Shown here piece by piece: positions 1 to 5,951 of a DNA stretch of 6,038 bases. Origin of the DNA: Frankiaceae bacterium (GTDB lineage: Bacteria > Actinomycetota > Actinomycetes > Mycobacteriales > SCTD01); assembly GCA_026786045.1 (NCBI GenBank), contig JAJAYV010000182.1, positions 1 through 6,038 of the forward strand, given 5' to 3'. A program made the translations under genes and the position numbers. Below the pieces are notes generated by a model. The model saw only the letters and a program-made list of their open reading frames with translations, made no database searches and was not told the DNA's origin. Numbering within the stretch: position 1 is the stretch's first letter; each line of letters opens with the position of its first letter.

Positions 1-71
1 CGGCGGGCTGTCACCAGCGCCAGGACGACCAGCAGCACGCCGGCGGCGGCCAGGACGACGACGCCGGTCAC
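1..71 (-). CDS. N-terminus of a small membrane or membrane-anchored protein (partial)
   Basis: Only the first 23 codons are in the window; the gene runs off the left edge. It begins at a GTG (71-69) overlapping the TGA stop (70-68) of the preceding SRPBCC gene in a GTGA, so it is probably translationally coupled to it. A GGAG Shine-Dalgarno (minus strand, plus positions 78-81) sits 6 bases upstream and supports this start. After a three-residue start (M-T-G), about 18 residues are Val, Leu, Ala or Gly with no charge, followed by Thr-Ala-Arg. That is a transmembrane helix or uncleaved signal anchor with its first charge at the C-terminal end. There is no alanine-X-alanine cleavage site in the visible part that I would trust. 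The family cannot be recognised from this fragment. It is the third gene of the metF operon. Confidence 0.6.
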   Translation of the reverse strand, partial: MTGVVVLAAAGVLLVVLALVTAR

Positions 72-505
72 GCCGCGCTCCGCGCCGCCCGAGCCAGCCG
101 CTCGGCCCGCACGCCCAGCACGCGCGTCGTGAGCGCGCTGCCCAGCCACAGCGGCAGGACGGCGGCGCGCGCGAACAGCCCCTCGACCACGACGCTGACG
201 CTGATGTCGCTGCCGCCGCGCGCCAGCGGCACGATCTCGAAGGTCAGCCGCTCGACGACGCCAGGCGCCGCGTGGACCCGCAGCACCAGCCGGCAGCCGG
301 GGACCGCCTCGAGCACGTCGATGGGGACGGCCAGCGACGCGAACCGACTCACGCCCATCAGCACCTGGCCGGTGGCGACCGGGCCGTCGCCGCCGCGCAC
401 CCGCTTCAGGACCAGCTCGAACTCCGGCCAGCGGGCCGGCTGGCCCAGGACCTCCCAGACCTGGCTGGTTGAGGCCGAGGTGCGCACCCGCTGGCTGAGC
501 CTCAC
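68..505 (-). CDS. SRPBCC-fold (START/Bet v1-like, polyketide cyclase-type) small protein
   Basis: The product is 145 residues, the usual size for stand-alone SRPBCC proteins. These form a deep hydrophobic pocket that binds lipids or other apolar ligands. The N-terminus ([15 protein letters not shown], residues 6-20) followed by a W-P-E-F segment (26-29) is the first strand and helix pair typical of the family. Alternating strands follow, and the last third (from about residue 118) is the long C-terminal helix with an R-A-E-R-L pattern. I chose the GTG at 505, which overlaps the metF TGA as GTGA. The open frame continues upstream to 877, but that part lies in a wrong frame of metF and shows no family features. 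No signal peptide or membrane segment is evident, so it is probably cytoplasmic. The ligand cannot be told from sequence. Family call fairly sure; function unknown. Confidence 0.75.
   Translation of the reverse strand: MRLSQRVRTSASTSQVWEVLGQPARWPEFELVLKRVRGGDGPVATGQVLMGVSRFASLAVPIDVLEAVPGCRLVLRVHAAPGVVERLTFEIVPLARGGSDISVSVVVEGLFARAAVLPLWLGSALTTRVLGVRAERLARAARSAA
78..81 (-). promoter_or_regulatory. Shine-Dalgarno for the membrane-protein gene
   Basis: The minus strand reads GGAG, followed by 6 bases and then the GTG at 71. The spacing is right for a ribosome binding site. It lies inside the 3' end of the SRPBCC coding sequence and supports the overlapping GTGA start. It contrasts with the operon-leading genes in this window, which mostly lack such a site at a usable distance. 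Confidence 0.5.
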
Positions 506-1389
506 GAAGCAACGGCGAGGCCGAGCCGGCCCCAGATGTCGCGGGTCGCGGTCGACCGGTTGAGGGTGATGAAGTGCAGGCCGGGGGCGCCCTCGTCGAG
601 CAGCCGGCGGGACAGCTCGGTCGCGACCTCGACACCGATCTCGCGCACCGCGGCGGGGTCGTCCTGGACGGCGTGCAGCCGGTCGGCCAGCTCGGCCGGG
701 AACGCCGCATTGGACAGCTGGGCCATGCGCTCGATCGACCGGACGTTGGTCACCGGCATGATCCCCGGGATGATCGGCACGTCGCAGCCGGCCGCCGCGA
801 CCCGGTCGCGCAGCCGCAGGTAGTCCTCGGCCCGGAAGAAGAACTGGGTGATGGCGAACTCCGCGCCGGCCCGGCACTTCTGCACGAAGTGGGCCACGTC
901 GCTGTCGAGGTCGGCCGAGCGCGGGTGCTTCTCCGGGAAGGCGGCCACGCCGACGCAGAAGTCACCGGCGCCGCGCACGAGCCGGACCAGCTCCTCGGCG
1001 TACTCCAGGCCCTGCTCGTGCTTGCGCCACTCGCCCATCGGGTCGCCGGGCGGGTCGCCGCGCAGCGCGAGCACGTTCCGGACGCCCGCGGCCGCGAGCG
1101 ACCCGACGATCCGACGCAGGTCGGCGACCGAGTGGTCGACGGCCGTCAGGTGGGCCAGCGGGGTGAAGGTCGTCTCGGTGGCGATGCGCTCGGTCATCGC
1201 GATGGTCCGGTCGCGGGTGGAACCACCGGCGCCGTAGGTGATGGAGACGAAGTCGGGCTTGAGCGGCTCGAGCTCGCGCAGCGCCTGCCAGAGCTGGCGC
1301 TCGCCCTCGTCGGTCTTGGCCGGGAAGAACTCGAACGAGAACAGCCGCCGACCGGTCGCGAGCGTCTGGCGGATCGTCGGCTCGGTCAC
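502..1389 (-). CDS. metF: 5,10-methylenetetrahydrofolate reductase
   Basis: This flavoenzyme reduces 5,10-methylene-THF to 5-methyl-THF, the methyl donor for methionine synthesis; it is cytoplasmic. The product is 295 residues, the normal length for bacterial MetF, a single FAD-binding TIM barrel without the eukaryotic regulatory domain. Visible motifs are FSFEFFP (17-23, with E20 matching the catalytic Glu28 of E. coli MetF), [13 protein letters not shown] (50-62), [11 protein letters not shown] (107-117, D112 matching Asp120), VAAFPEKHP (148-156), AITQFFF (179-185, Q182 matching Gln183), [10 protein letters not shown] (205-214) and GLHFITLNR (270-278) near the C-terminus. The start is GTG at 1389, giving M-T-E-P-T-I. 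It is preceded directly by GGGAGG and a TAGCCT box. It heads a minus-strand operon, its stop overlapping the next start by four bases, and is divergent from idsA. No key residue is missing. Confidence 0.96.
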   Translation of the reverse strand: MTEPTIRQTLATGRRLFSFEFFPAKTDEGERQLWQALRELEPLKPDFVSITYGAGGSTRDRTIAMTERIATETTFTPLAHLTAVDHSVADLRRIVGSLAAAGVRNVLALRGDPPGDPMGEWRKHEQGLEYAEELVRLVRGAGDFCVGVAAFPEKHPRSADLDSDVAHFVQKCRAGAEFAITQFFFRAEDYLRLRDRVAAAGCDVPIIPGIMPVTNVRSIERMAQLSNAAFPAELADRLHAVQDDPAAVREIGVEVATELSRRLLDEGAPGLHFITLNRSTATRDIWGRLGLAVAS

Positions 1390-1395
1390 CCTCCC

Positions 1396-1401
1396 AGGCT
1401 A
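1396..1401 (-). promoter_or_regulatory. -10 box of metF, probably leaderless
   Basis: The minus strand reads TAGCCT, then GGGAGG, then the GTG start of metF at 1389. The six-base gap would put transcription at or within a base or two of the start codon. GGGAGG abuts GTG with no spacer, too close for a normal Shine-Dalgarno. No clear -35 element is visible. The call rests on the same box recurring before four other starts in this window. Confidence 0.5.
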
Positions 1402-1432
1402 GCGGCGGGGTGCCCAGCCTGCTGGCAGCCCG

Positions 1433-1438
1433 TACCCT
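1433..1438 (+). promoter_or_regulatory. -10 box of idsA, probably leaderless
   Basis: TACCCT is followed by eight bases and then the ATG at 1447. No Shine-Dalgarno is seen in the gap. No convincing -35 is seen. It lies 31 bases from the opposed metF box, so the two promoters are back to back in the 57-base gap 1390-1446. Confidence 0.5.
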
Positions 1439-1446
1439 CCGCGGGC

Positions 1447-2526
1447 ATGGACACAGCCCATGCCCCGGGCCCGCTCGACGCTGCCGACCTCCGGCAGCGC
1501 GTGCAGAAGGCCCTGAACGCCTTCGTGACCGGTCAGCTGCCGCTGCTCGACCACATCTCCGAGGAGCTCAGCCCGCTCACCGACGCGCTGACCGACCTGC
1601 TGGCCGGCGGCAAGCGGCTGCGCCCGGCCTTCGCCTACTGGGGCTACCGCGGCGCCGGGGGCGAGGACGGCGAGGAGATCGTGGAGGCGGCCGCCGCGCT
1701 CGAGCTCTTCCAGGCCTGCGCACTCATCCACGACGACGTCATGGACGGCTCCGACACCCGCCGCGGGCAGCCGGCCGTCCACCGCCGGTTCGCCAGCCTG
1801 CACCGCACCGAGTCGTGGACCGGAGACCCCGAGTCCTTCGGCATGGGCGCGGCGGTCCTGCTGGGCGACCTGGCGCTGTCCTGGTCCGACGAGATGCTCA
1901 GCCGCTGTGGCCTGCCGCCCGAGCGGCTGCTCGCCGGCTGCCGGGTCTACGACGACATGCGGACCGAGCTCATGGGCGGCCAGTACCTCGACCTGCTCGA
2001 GCAGGCCCGCGGGGGCGGCTCGGTCGAGCGCGCGCTGCGCGTGGCCCGCTACAAGAGCGCCAAGTACACGATCGAGAAGCCGCTGCACCTCGGGGCAGCG
2101 CTGGCCGGCGCCGAGCAGGAGGTCCTCGACGGCTACTCCGGCTACGGGCTGCCGCTCGGCGAGGCCTTCCAGCTTCGCGACGACGTGCTCGGCGTCTTCG
2201 GCGACCCGTCGGTGACCGGCAAGCCGGCCGGCGACGACCTGCGCGAGGGCAAGCGCACCGCGCTGGTCGCCATGGCGCTCGAGACCGCGAGTCCGGCGCA
2301 GGCCGCGGCGGTCCGCCGCCACCTCGGCGACCCGCACCTGTCGGCCGACGGCGTCGAGGTGCTGCGCGACGTGTTCACCGAGACGGGCGCGGTGACCCGC
2401 ATCGAGGCGCTCATCGACGAGCTCATGGACGACGCACTCACCGCGCTGCAGGCCGCTCCGGTGGCCGAGGACGCCCGCACCGTCCTCCAGGAGCTCGCCA
2501 CGGCCGTGACCTGCCGGACCCTGTAG
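1447..2526 (+). CDS. idsA: Polyprenyl (probably geranylgeranyl) diphosphate synthase
   Basis: This trans-isoprenyl diphosphate synthase adds isopentenyl diphosphate to allylic diphosphates in the cytoplasm. The product is 359 residues, normal for actinobacterial IdsA/CrtE proteins. Motifs in order are GGKRLRP (54-60, substrate diphosphate binding), the first aspartate-rich motif DDVMD (96-100, Mg2+ binding) followed by D-T-R-R-G-Q, a KSAKYTIEKP segment (203-212), and the second aspartate-rich motif QLRDDVLGVFGD (242-253) with the following TGKPAGDDLREGKR. The second motif has Gly where classical DDxxD has its last Asp; this DDxxG form is common in actinobacterial homologues. Residues just before the first motif (C91, A92) are small, compatible with a C20 or longer product, but chain length cannot be read with certainty. 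The ATG at 1447 is preferred because the open frame upstream is antisense to metF. Its product would feed CrtI (through an absent phytoene synthase) and other prenyl lipids. Confidence 0.92.
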   Translation: MDTAHAPGPLDAADLRQRVQKALNAFVTGQLPLLDHISEELSPLTDALTDLLAGGKRLRPAFAYWGYRGAGGEDGEEIVEAAAALELFQACALIHDDVMDGSDTRRGQPAVHRRFASLHRTESWTGDPESFGMGAAVLLGDLALSWSDEMLSRCGLPPERLLAGCRVYDDMRTELMGGQYLDLLEQARGGGSVERALRVARYKSAKYTIEKPLHLGAALAGAEQEVLDGYSGYGLPLGEAFQLRDDVLGVFGDPSVTGKPAGDDLREGKRTALVAMALETASPAQAAAVRRHLGDPHLSADGVEVLRDVFTETGAVTRIEALIDELMDDALTALQAAPVAEDARTVLQELATAVTCRTL

Positions 2527-2533
2527 CCGCACG

Positions 2534-2539
2534 TAGCCT
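2534..2539 (+). promoter_or_regulatory. -10 box of map, probably leaderless
   Basis: TAGCCT lies in the 20-base gap after the idsA stop, followed by seven bases and the GTG at 2547. It is identical to the metF box. The aminopeptidase gene could therefore be transcribed on its own as well as by read-through from idsA. There is a short GGGG run in the gap but no standard Shine-Dalgarno. Confidence 0.5.
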
Positions 2540-2546
2540 GGGGCGC

Positions 2547-3566
2547 GTGACGACCCCGGCCCACGCCACCCTGGCGAACAACGATCCGTGCTGGTGCGGC
2601 AGCGGCCGCAAGTACAAGCGCTGCCACCGGCTGGCCGACCTCGACCCCGAGCGCGCGGTCCGCGCCCAGGCCGAGCGCGAGCAGGCCGAGCGCCGCGCGG
2701 CGATGTTCGTCCGGCCGGGCAGGCTGTCGCCCCGACGCGAGGTCCCCGCCCACATCCCGCGGCCCGACTACGCGCTCGACAAGCACGGCCGCCCCAAGCA
2801 CCGCGACAGCGGCCGGCCCAAGGACGCCGAGACCATCGCGCTCATGCGGGTGGCCTGCAAGGCCGCCGCCGAGGTGCTGCAGGAGGTCGGCGCGGCGATC
2901 CGTCCGGGCGTCACCACCGACGAGCTCGACCGCATCGCCCACGAGGGCTGCATCCGCCGCGGCGGCTACCCGTCCCCGCTCGGGTACGGCGGCTCGGTCA
3001 TGCCGTTCCCGAAGTCGCTGTGCACCAGCGTCAACGAGGTCATCTGCCACGGGATCCCGGACTCGACCGTGCTCAAGGACGGCGACATCGTGAACTGCGA
3101 CGTCACGATCTTCCTCGACGGGGTGCACGGCGACACCAACGCGACCTTCCTCGTCGGCGAGGTCGACGAGACCTCGCGCCGGCTCGTCTACGTCACCCGC
3201 ACCAGCCTCGACGTCGGGATCGCCGCAGTCCATCCCGGCGGCAAGGTGCGCGATATCGGCAAGGCCATCCAGAGCTACGCCGAGGGCGAGGGGTACGGCG
3301 TGATCCGGGCGTTCGTCGGCCACGGCGTCGGCCGCAGCTTCCACAGCGACCCGCAGGTCTTCCACTACGACAACCCGGCCGCCCGCGGGGACATCGTGCC
3401 GGGGATGACCTTCACCATCGAGCCGATGATCTCGATCGGCGACTGGCACCACGAGATGTGGGAGGACGGCTGGACCGCCGTCACCGCGGACCGCTCGCGC
3501 ACCGCCCAGTTCGAGCACACGCTGCTCGTCACCGACACGGGCGCCGAGGTACTGACGCTGGTCTAG
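2547..3566 (+). CDS. map: Type I methionine aminopeptidase with N-terminal SEC-C zinc motif
   Basis: This enzyme removes the initiator methionine from nascent proteins, using two divalent metals. The product is 339 residues, longer than E. coli MetAP (264) because of an N-terminal extension. Residues 14-27 read PCWCGSGRKYKRCH, a SEC-C zinc-binding motif (C15, C17, C26, H27). A charged, probably helical linker rich in Arg, Glu and Ala (about 35-52) and a proline-rich joint (PAHIPRP) follow. The M24 domain is complete. The metal ligands by alignment to E. coli are D185, D196, H259, E292 and E323, with spacings matching E. coli D97, D108, H171, E204 and E235; the accessory histidines H168 (in CHGIPD) and H266 are present too. 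The GTG at 2547 is chosen because it includes the whole SEC-C motif and follows a -10 box. The stop overlaps the convergent gene in CTAG. SEC-C is thought to help bind the ribosome or nascent chain; that is inference here. Confidence 0.93.
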   Translation: MTTPAHATLANNDPCWCGSGRKYKRCHRLADLDPERAVRAQAEREQAERRAAMFVRPGRLSPRREVPAHIPRPDYALDKHGRPKHRDSGRPKDAETIALMRVACKAAAEVLQEVGAAIRPGVTTDELDRIAHEGCIRRGGYPSPLGYGGSVMPFPKSLCTSVNEVICHGIPDSTVLKDGDIVNCDVTIFLDGVHGDTNATFLVGEVDETSRRLVYVTRTSLDVGIAAVHPGGKVRDIGKAIQSYAEGEGYGVIRAFVGHGVGRSFHSDPQVFHYDNPAARGDIVPGMTFTIEPMISIGDWHHEMWEDGWTAVTADRSRTAQFEHTLLVTDTGAEVLTLV

Positions 3567-4228
3567 CTGGTCGCGCTCCACTCGGCCGTGCGCTGCGGGT
3601 CTGCCTGGGCCAGTGCGTCGCGTACGCCCACTGTCGGCAGGTCCGCGCCGTAGACCGGCGTGCCCGGCTGCTGGCGCCAAGAGTCGTCGAGCGACCCGGC
3701 GTCGACCCCGTCGAAGCCGAGCTCGTCGAGCAGCGCGATGATGACGTCCTTGGCCTCGCCGTCGTCGCCGGCGACCGGAAGCGCGATCCGCTCCGGGTCA
3801 CCGGGCGGGCGGCCGTGGCTGAGCAGGTGCGCGGCGTAGATGCCGTTGAACGCCTTGACGACGGGCACGCCGAGCTGGTCGGACACCCAGCGGCTCTCGG
3901 TCATCCCCTCCTCGATCGCGTCGATCCGGCCGTCGCGCTGCTGCGGGTAGTAGTTGCCGGTGTCGACGACGACCGCGCCGTCCGCGGCCCGGTCGAGGAC
4001 GCCGGCCGGCAGGTCGGGCACCCGCTTCTGCGGGACGGTCACGATGACGACCTCCGCGCCGTCCGCGGCCTGCTCCACGGGCACGGCCCGCGCCCCGGTC
4101 TCGGCGACGAGGTCCGCGAGGGTCTGCGGCCCGCGCGAGTTCGCCACCGCAACGTCGTGGCCCAGGGCGGTCAGCCGCCGGGTGAGGTTGCCGCCGATGT
4201 TGCCTGCTCCGATGATCCCGATCTTCAT
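3563..4228 (-). CDS. NADPH-dependent F420-reductase-like Rossmann oxidoreductase
   Basis: The product is 221 residues, a single-domain NAD(P)-binding protein of the group annotated as NADP oxidoreductase, coenzyme F420-dependent (COG2085 type). The N-terminus KIGIIGAGNIGGNLTRRL (2-19) is the dinucleotide-binding loop (GxGxxG, 7-12). ANSRGP (29-34) at the end of the second strand places Ser and Arg to contact the 2'-phosphate of NADP(H). Further conserved-looking stretches are TVPQKRVPDLP (64-74), DTGNYYPQQRDGRI (89-102), PVVKAFNGIYA (122-132) and WRQQPGTPVYG (184-194). The reaction is unproven: true Fno enzymes pass hydride between NADPH and F420, but many relatives have no known substrate. 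The start is ATG at 4228; no Shine-Dalgarno or TANNNT box at the usual distance is seen, unlike its neighbours. It is divergent from crtI and convergent with map. It is probably cytoplasmic. Confidence 0.85.
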   Translation of the reverse strand: MKIGIIGAGNIGGNLTRRLTALGHDVAVANSRGPQTLADLVAETGARAVPVEQAADGAEVVIVTVPQKRVPDLPAGVLDRAADGAVVVDTGNYYPQQRDGRIDAIEEGMTESRWVSDQLGVPVVKAFNGIYAAHLLSHGRPPGDPERIALPVAGDDGEAKDVIIALLDELGFDGVDAGSLDDSWRQQPGTPVYGADLPTVGVRDALAQADPQRTAEWSATS

Positions 4229-4276
4229 GCCGACTGCAACCAGCGTGTACGCCGGGCTAGTCCCGCGGCCGACCAA

Positions 4277-4351
4277 CCGCCGGGCAAGATCTTCGGGGCT
4301 TCCCCAGTAGCGGGCGCCGGTGGATCCTCCGAAGATCTTTTCGCCGGGCGG
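4277..4351. repeat. Long imperfect inverted repeat between reductase and crtI
   Basis: The left arm (4277-4296) and right arm (4329-4351) are reverse complements apart from a single mismatch and a 3-base bulge (4340-4342) on the right. The perfect core is AAGATCTTCGG (4286-4296) against CCGAAGATCTT (4329-4339), and the outer parts are the GC-rich CCGCC-G-GGC type. Each core contains AAGATCTT, itself a palindrome, so the region holds two dyad sites in a 32-base-separated inverted pair. The loop also contains a small hairpin GGGGCTTCCCC (4295-4305). The AT-containing core stands out in a GC-rich background. The right arm ends about 20 bases before the crtI -10 box. It may be an operator pair for a regulator acting on both divergent genes, or a remnant palindromic element. 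No regulator gene is in the window. Confidence 0.6.
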
Positions 4352-4371
4352 CGGGGACCTCCTGCCGGACC

Positions 4372-4377
4372 TACGAT
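4372..4377 (+). promoter_or_regulatory. -10 box of crtI, probably leaderless
   Basis: TACGAT is followed by seven bases (CAGCGGC) and the GTG at 4385. This is the best match in the window to the actinobacterial -10 consensus. No Shine-Dalgarno lies in the gap. The -35 position (about 4349-4354) falls at the outer end of the inverted repeat and is GC-rich with no consensus. Confidence 0.55.
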
Positions 4378-4384
4378 CAGCGGC

Positions 4385-5941
4385 GTGAAGACCGTCTCCG
4401 GCAAGACCGACCGCGTTGTCATCGTCGGGGCGGGCCTCGCCGGCCTGTCCGCCGCCTTGCGGCTGACCGGAGCGGGCCGGGAGGTCACGGTCCTGGAGCG
4501 CGAGGCGGTGCCCGGCGGGCGCAACGGCCTGCTCGAGGTGCCCTCTCCCGCAGGCGACGGGACGTACGCCTTCGACACCGGCCCGACGGTGCTGACCATG
4601 CCCGACCTCATCGCTGACGCGCTCGACTGCGTCGGCGAGAAGCTCGAGGACTGGCTCGAGCTCGAGCCGGTGGACCCGCTCTACCGCGCCTACTACCCCG
4701 ACGGCTCGACGCTCGACGTCAAGGCCGACAGCGGCGCGATGGCCGACGAGGTCGAGCGCGTCTGCGGACCGGCCGAGGCCAAGGGCTACCTGGAGTACGT
4801 CGACTTCGTCTCCAAGCTCTACCGCTACGAGATGCAGGACTTCATCGACCGCAACATCGACTCGCCCTTCGACCTGCTGACGCCGAACCTCGCTCGCCTG
4901 GCGGCGATCGGCGGCTTCGGCAAGCTCGCGCCGAAGGTCAACAGCTACCTCAAGGACCCGCGCACCCAGCGCGTCCTGTCTTTCCAGTCGATGTACGCCG
5001 GGCTGTCGCCGTACGACGCGCTGGCCATCTATGCCGTCATCGCCTACATGGACTCGGTGGCGGGCGTGTTCTTCCCCAAGGGCGGCATGCACGCCGTGCC
5101 GCGGGCGCTCGCGGGCGCGGCCGAGAAGCACGGCGTCGACCTGCGCTACGGCACCAGCGTGAAGCGGGTGCTCGTCGAGCACGGCCGCGCGGTCGGTGTC
5201 GAGACCGAGGACGGCGAGTGCATCCCGGCCGACGTGGTCGTGCTCAACCCCGACCTGCCAGTCGCCTACCGCGACCTGCTCCCGCCGGAGGCAACCCCGC
5301 GCCGCGTGAAGTCGCTGGACTACTCGCCGTCCTGCTTCCTGATGCTGGCCGGCTCTACCCAGGCCTACTCGAAGATCGCCCACCACAACATCCACTTCGG
5401 CAAGTCGTGGCGCGGCATCTTCGACGAGCTCATCGACCAGAAGTCGCTCATGAGCGACCCGTCGATCCTGGTCACCAACCCCAGCCGCACCGACCCGTCG
5501 CTGGCGCCGGACGGGAAGCACATCTACTACGTGCTGCTGCCGACGCCGAACACCACGGCCGGGATCGACTGGGACGTCGTCGGTCCGCGCTACCGAGAGG
5601 AGGCCGTCGCCCGGCTGGAGGCGATGGGCTACGTCGGCTTCGGCGACGGAATCGAGGTCGAGGACATCACCACGCCCGCCGACTGGCAGCGCCGCGGCAT
5701 GGAGGTGGGCGCGCCGTTCGCCGCCGCGCACTCGTTCTTCCAGACCGGGCCCTTCCGGCCCGGCAACCTGGCGAGCAAGGTCGAGGGCGTCGTGTTCGCC
5801 GGGTCCGGGACCCAGCCGGGCGTCGGCGTGCCGATGGTGCTCATCTCCGGTCGGCTCGCCGCCGAGCGGATCCTTGGCAAGGACAAGGGCTACCGCTCGC
5901 GCGCGATGCGCCTGGCCACCCCCTCCCCGCTCGCTCAGTAG
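4385..5941 (+). CDS. crtI: Phytoene desaturase (bacterial CrtI type)
   Basis: This membrane-associated FAD enzyme introduces double bases of unsaturation into phytoene, usually four steps to lycopene. The product is 518 residues, normal for bacterial CrtI. The N-terminus has the FAD dinucleotide fold: VVIVGAGLAGLSAALRL (11-27, GxGxxG at 15-20) with E38 ending the second strand, then VPGGRNG and FDTGPTVLTMP, a CrtI hallmark. FFPKGGMHAVPRALA and a second FAD segment (R-Y-G-T-S-V-K-R-V) follow in the middle. The C-terminal signature FAGSGTQPGVGVPMVLISG begins at 471, matching the bacterial phytoene dehydrogenase pattern with Gln in the usual His/Gln/Thr position. The GTG at 4385 follows a -10 box and leaves only ten residues before the FAD loop. 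No crtB is adjacent; idsA lies about 1.9 kb upstream. The number of desaturations cannot be read from sequence, and a related desaturase substrate is possible but less likely. Confidence 0.94.
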   Translation: MKTVSGKTDRVVIVGAGLAGLSAALRLTGAGREVTVLEREAVPGGRNGLLEVPSPAGDGTYAFDTGPTVLTMPDLIADALDCVGEKLEDWLELEPVDPLYRAYYPDGSTLDVKADSGAMADEVERVCGPAEAKGYLEYVDFVSKLYRYEMQDFIDRNIDSPFDLLTPNLARLAAIGGFGKLAPKVNSYLKDPRTQRVLSFQSMYAGLSPYDALAIYAVIAYMDSVAGVFFPKGGMHAVPRALAGAAEKHGVDLRYGTSVKRVLVEHGRAVGVETEDGECIPADVVVLNPDLPVAYRDLLPPEATPRRVKSLDYSPSCFLMLAGSTQAYSKIAHHNIHFGKSWRGIFDELIDQKSLMSDPSILVTNPSRTDPSLAPDGKHIYYVLLPTPNTTAGIDWDVVGPRYREEAVARLEAMGYVGFGDGIEVEDITTPADWQRRGMEVGAPFAAAHSFFQTGPFRPGNLASKVEGVVFAGSGTQPGVGVPMVLISGRLAAERILGKDKGYRSRAMRLATPSPLAQ

Positions 5942-5944
5942 CGT
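5939..5944 (+). promoter_or_regulatory. -10 box overlapping the crtI stop, for the downstream gene
   Basis: TAGCGT begins with the TAG stop codon of crtI and is followed by seven bases and the ATG at 5952, the same geometry as the other boxes here. Because a stop codon alone supplies the TA, this is weaker evidence than the other cases. A GGGG run lies just before the ATG. Confidence 0.4.
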
Positions 5945-5951
5945 TCGGGGC

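Larger units (their letters stand above)
4229..4384. promoter_or_regulatory. Divergent intergenic region, reductase / crtI
   Basis: This is the longest non-coding stretch of the window, separating the minus-strand reductase start (4228) from the plus-strand crtI start (4385). Its centre holds the inverted repeat, and its right end holds a TACGAT box for crtI. On the reductase side I see no box matching TANNNT near the ATG; TAGCCC and TACACG on the minus strand are only partial matches. Frames through this region are open on both strands, but the encoded sequences show no family features, and the motif-bearing starts at 4228 and 4385 are preferred. Confidence 0.6.

Noticed and set aside
506..877. 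Upstream extension of the SRPBCC reading frame
   Set aside because: It overlaps metF in another frame and shows only Arg/Pro/Gly-rich sequence. The GTGA overlap at 505 and the family N-terminus fix the start there.
1414..1425. Short dyad CCAGC-CT-GCTGG between the metF and idsA -10 boxes
   Set aside because: Five-base arms of common GC-rich sequence are expected by chance here. Its central place is suggestive but not enough for an operator call.
574..1446. Open frame in front of idsA on the plus strand
   Set aside because: It is antisense to metF with no family similarity. The ATG at 1447 with its -10 box gives a normal-length synthase.
2230..2250. Degenerate second aspartate motif (DDxxG) as a sign of an inactive idsA paralogue
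   Set aside because: The motif (residues 245-249, about 2179-2193) with Gly last is the normal form in many active actinobacterial synthases, and all other motifs are intact.
1399..2532. Minus-strand open frames opposite idsA and map
   Set aside because: They are mirror frames of well-supported genes, with the biased composition typical of GC-rich antisense frames.
4277..4351. Inverted repeat as a terminator, transposon end or CRISPR unit
   Set aside because: It lies between divergent gene starts, so it has no transcript to end. There is no transposase, target duplication or repeated spacer pattern.
2588..5941. Very long plus-strand open frame running through map, the reductase and crtI
   Set aside because: Only the part from 4385 has protein-family features. 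The rest is out of frame with map and antisense to the reductase; the lack of stops comes from high GC.
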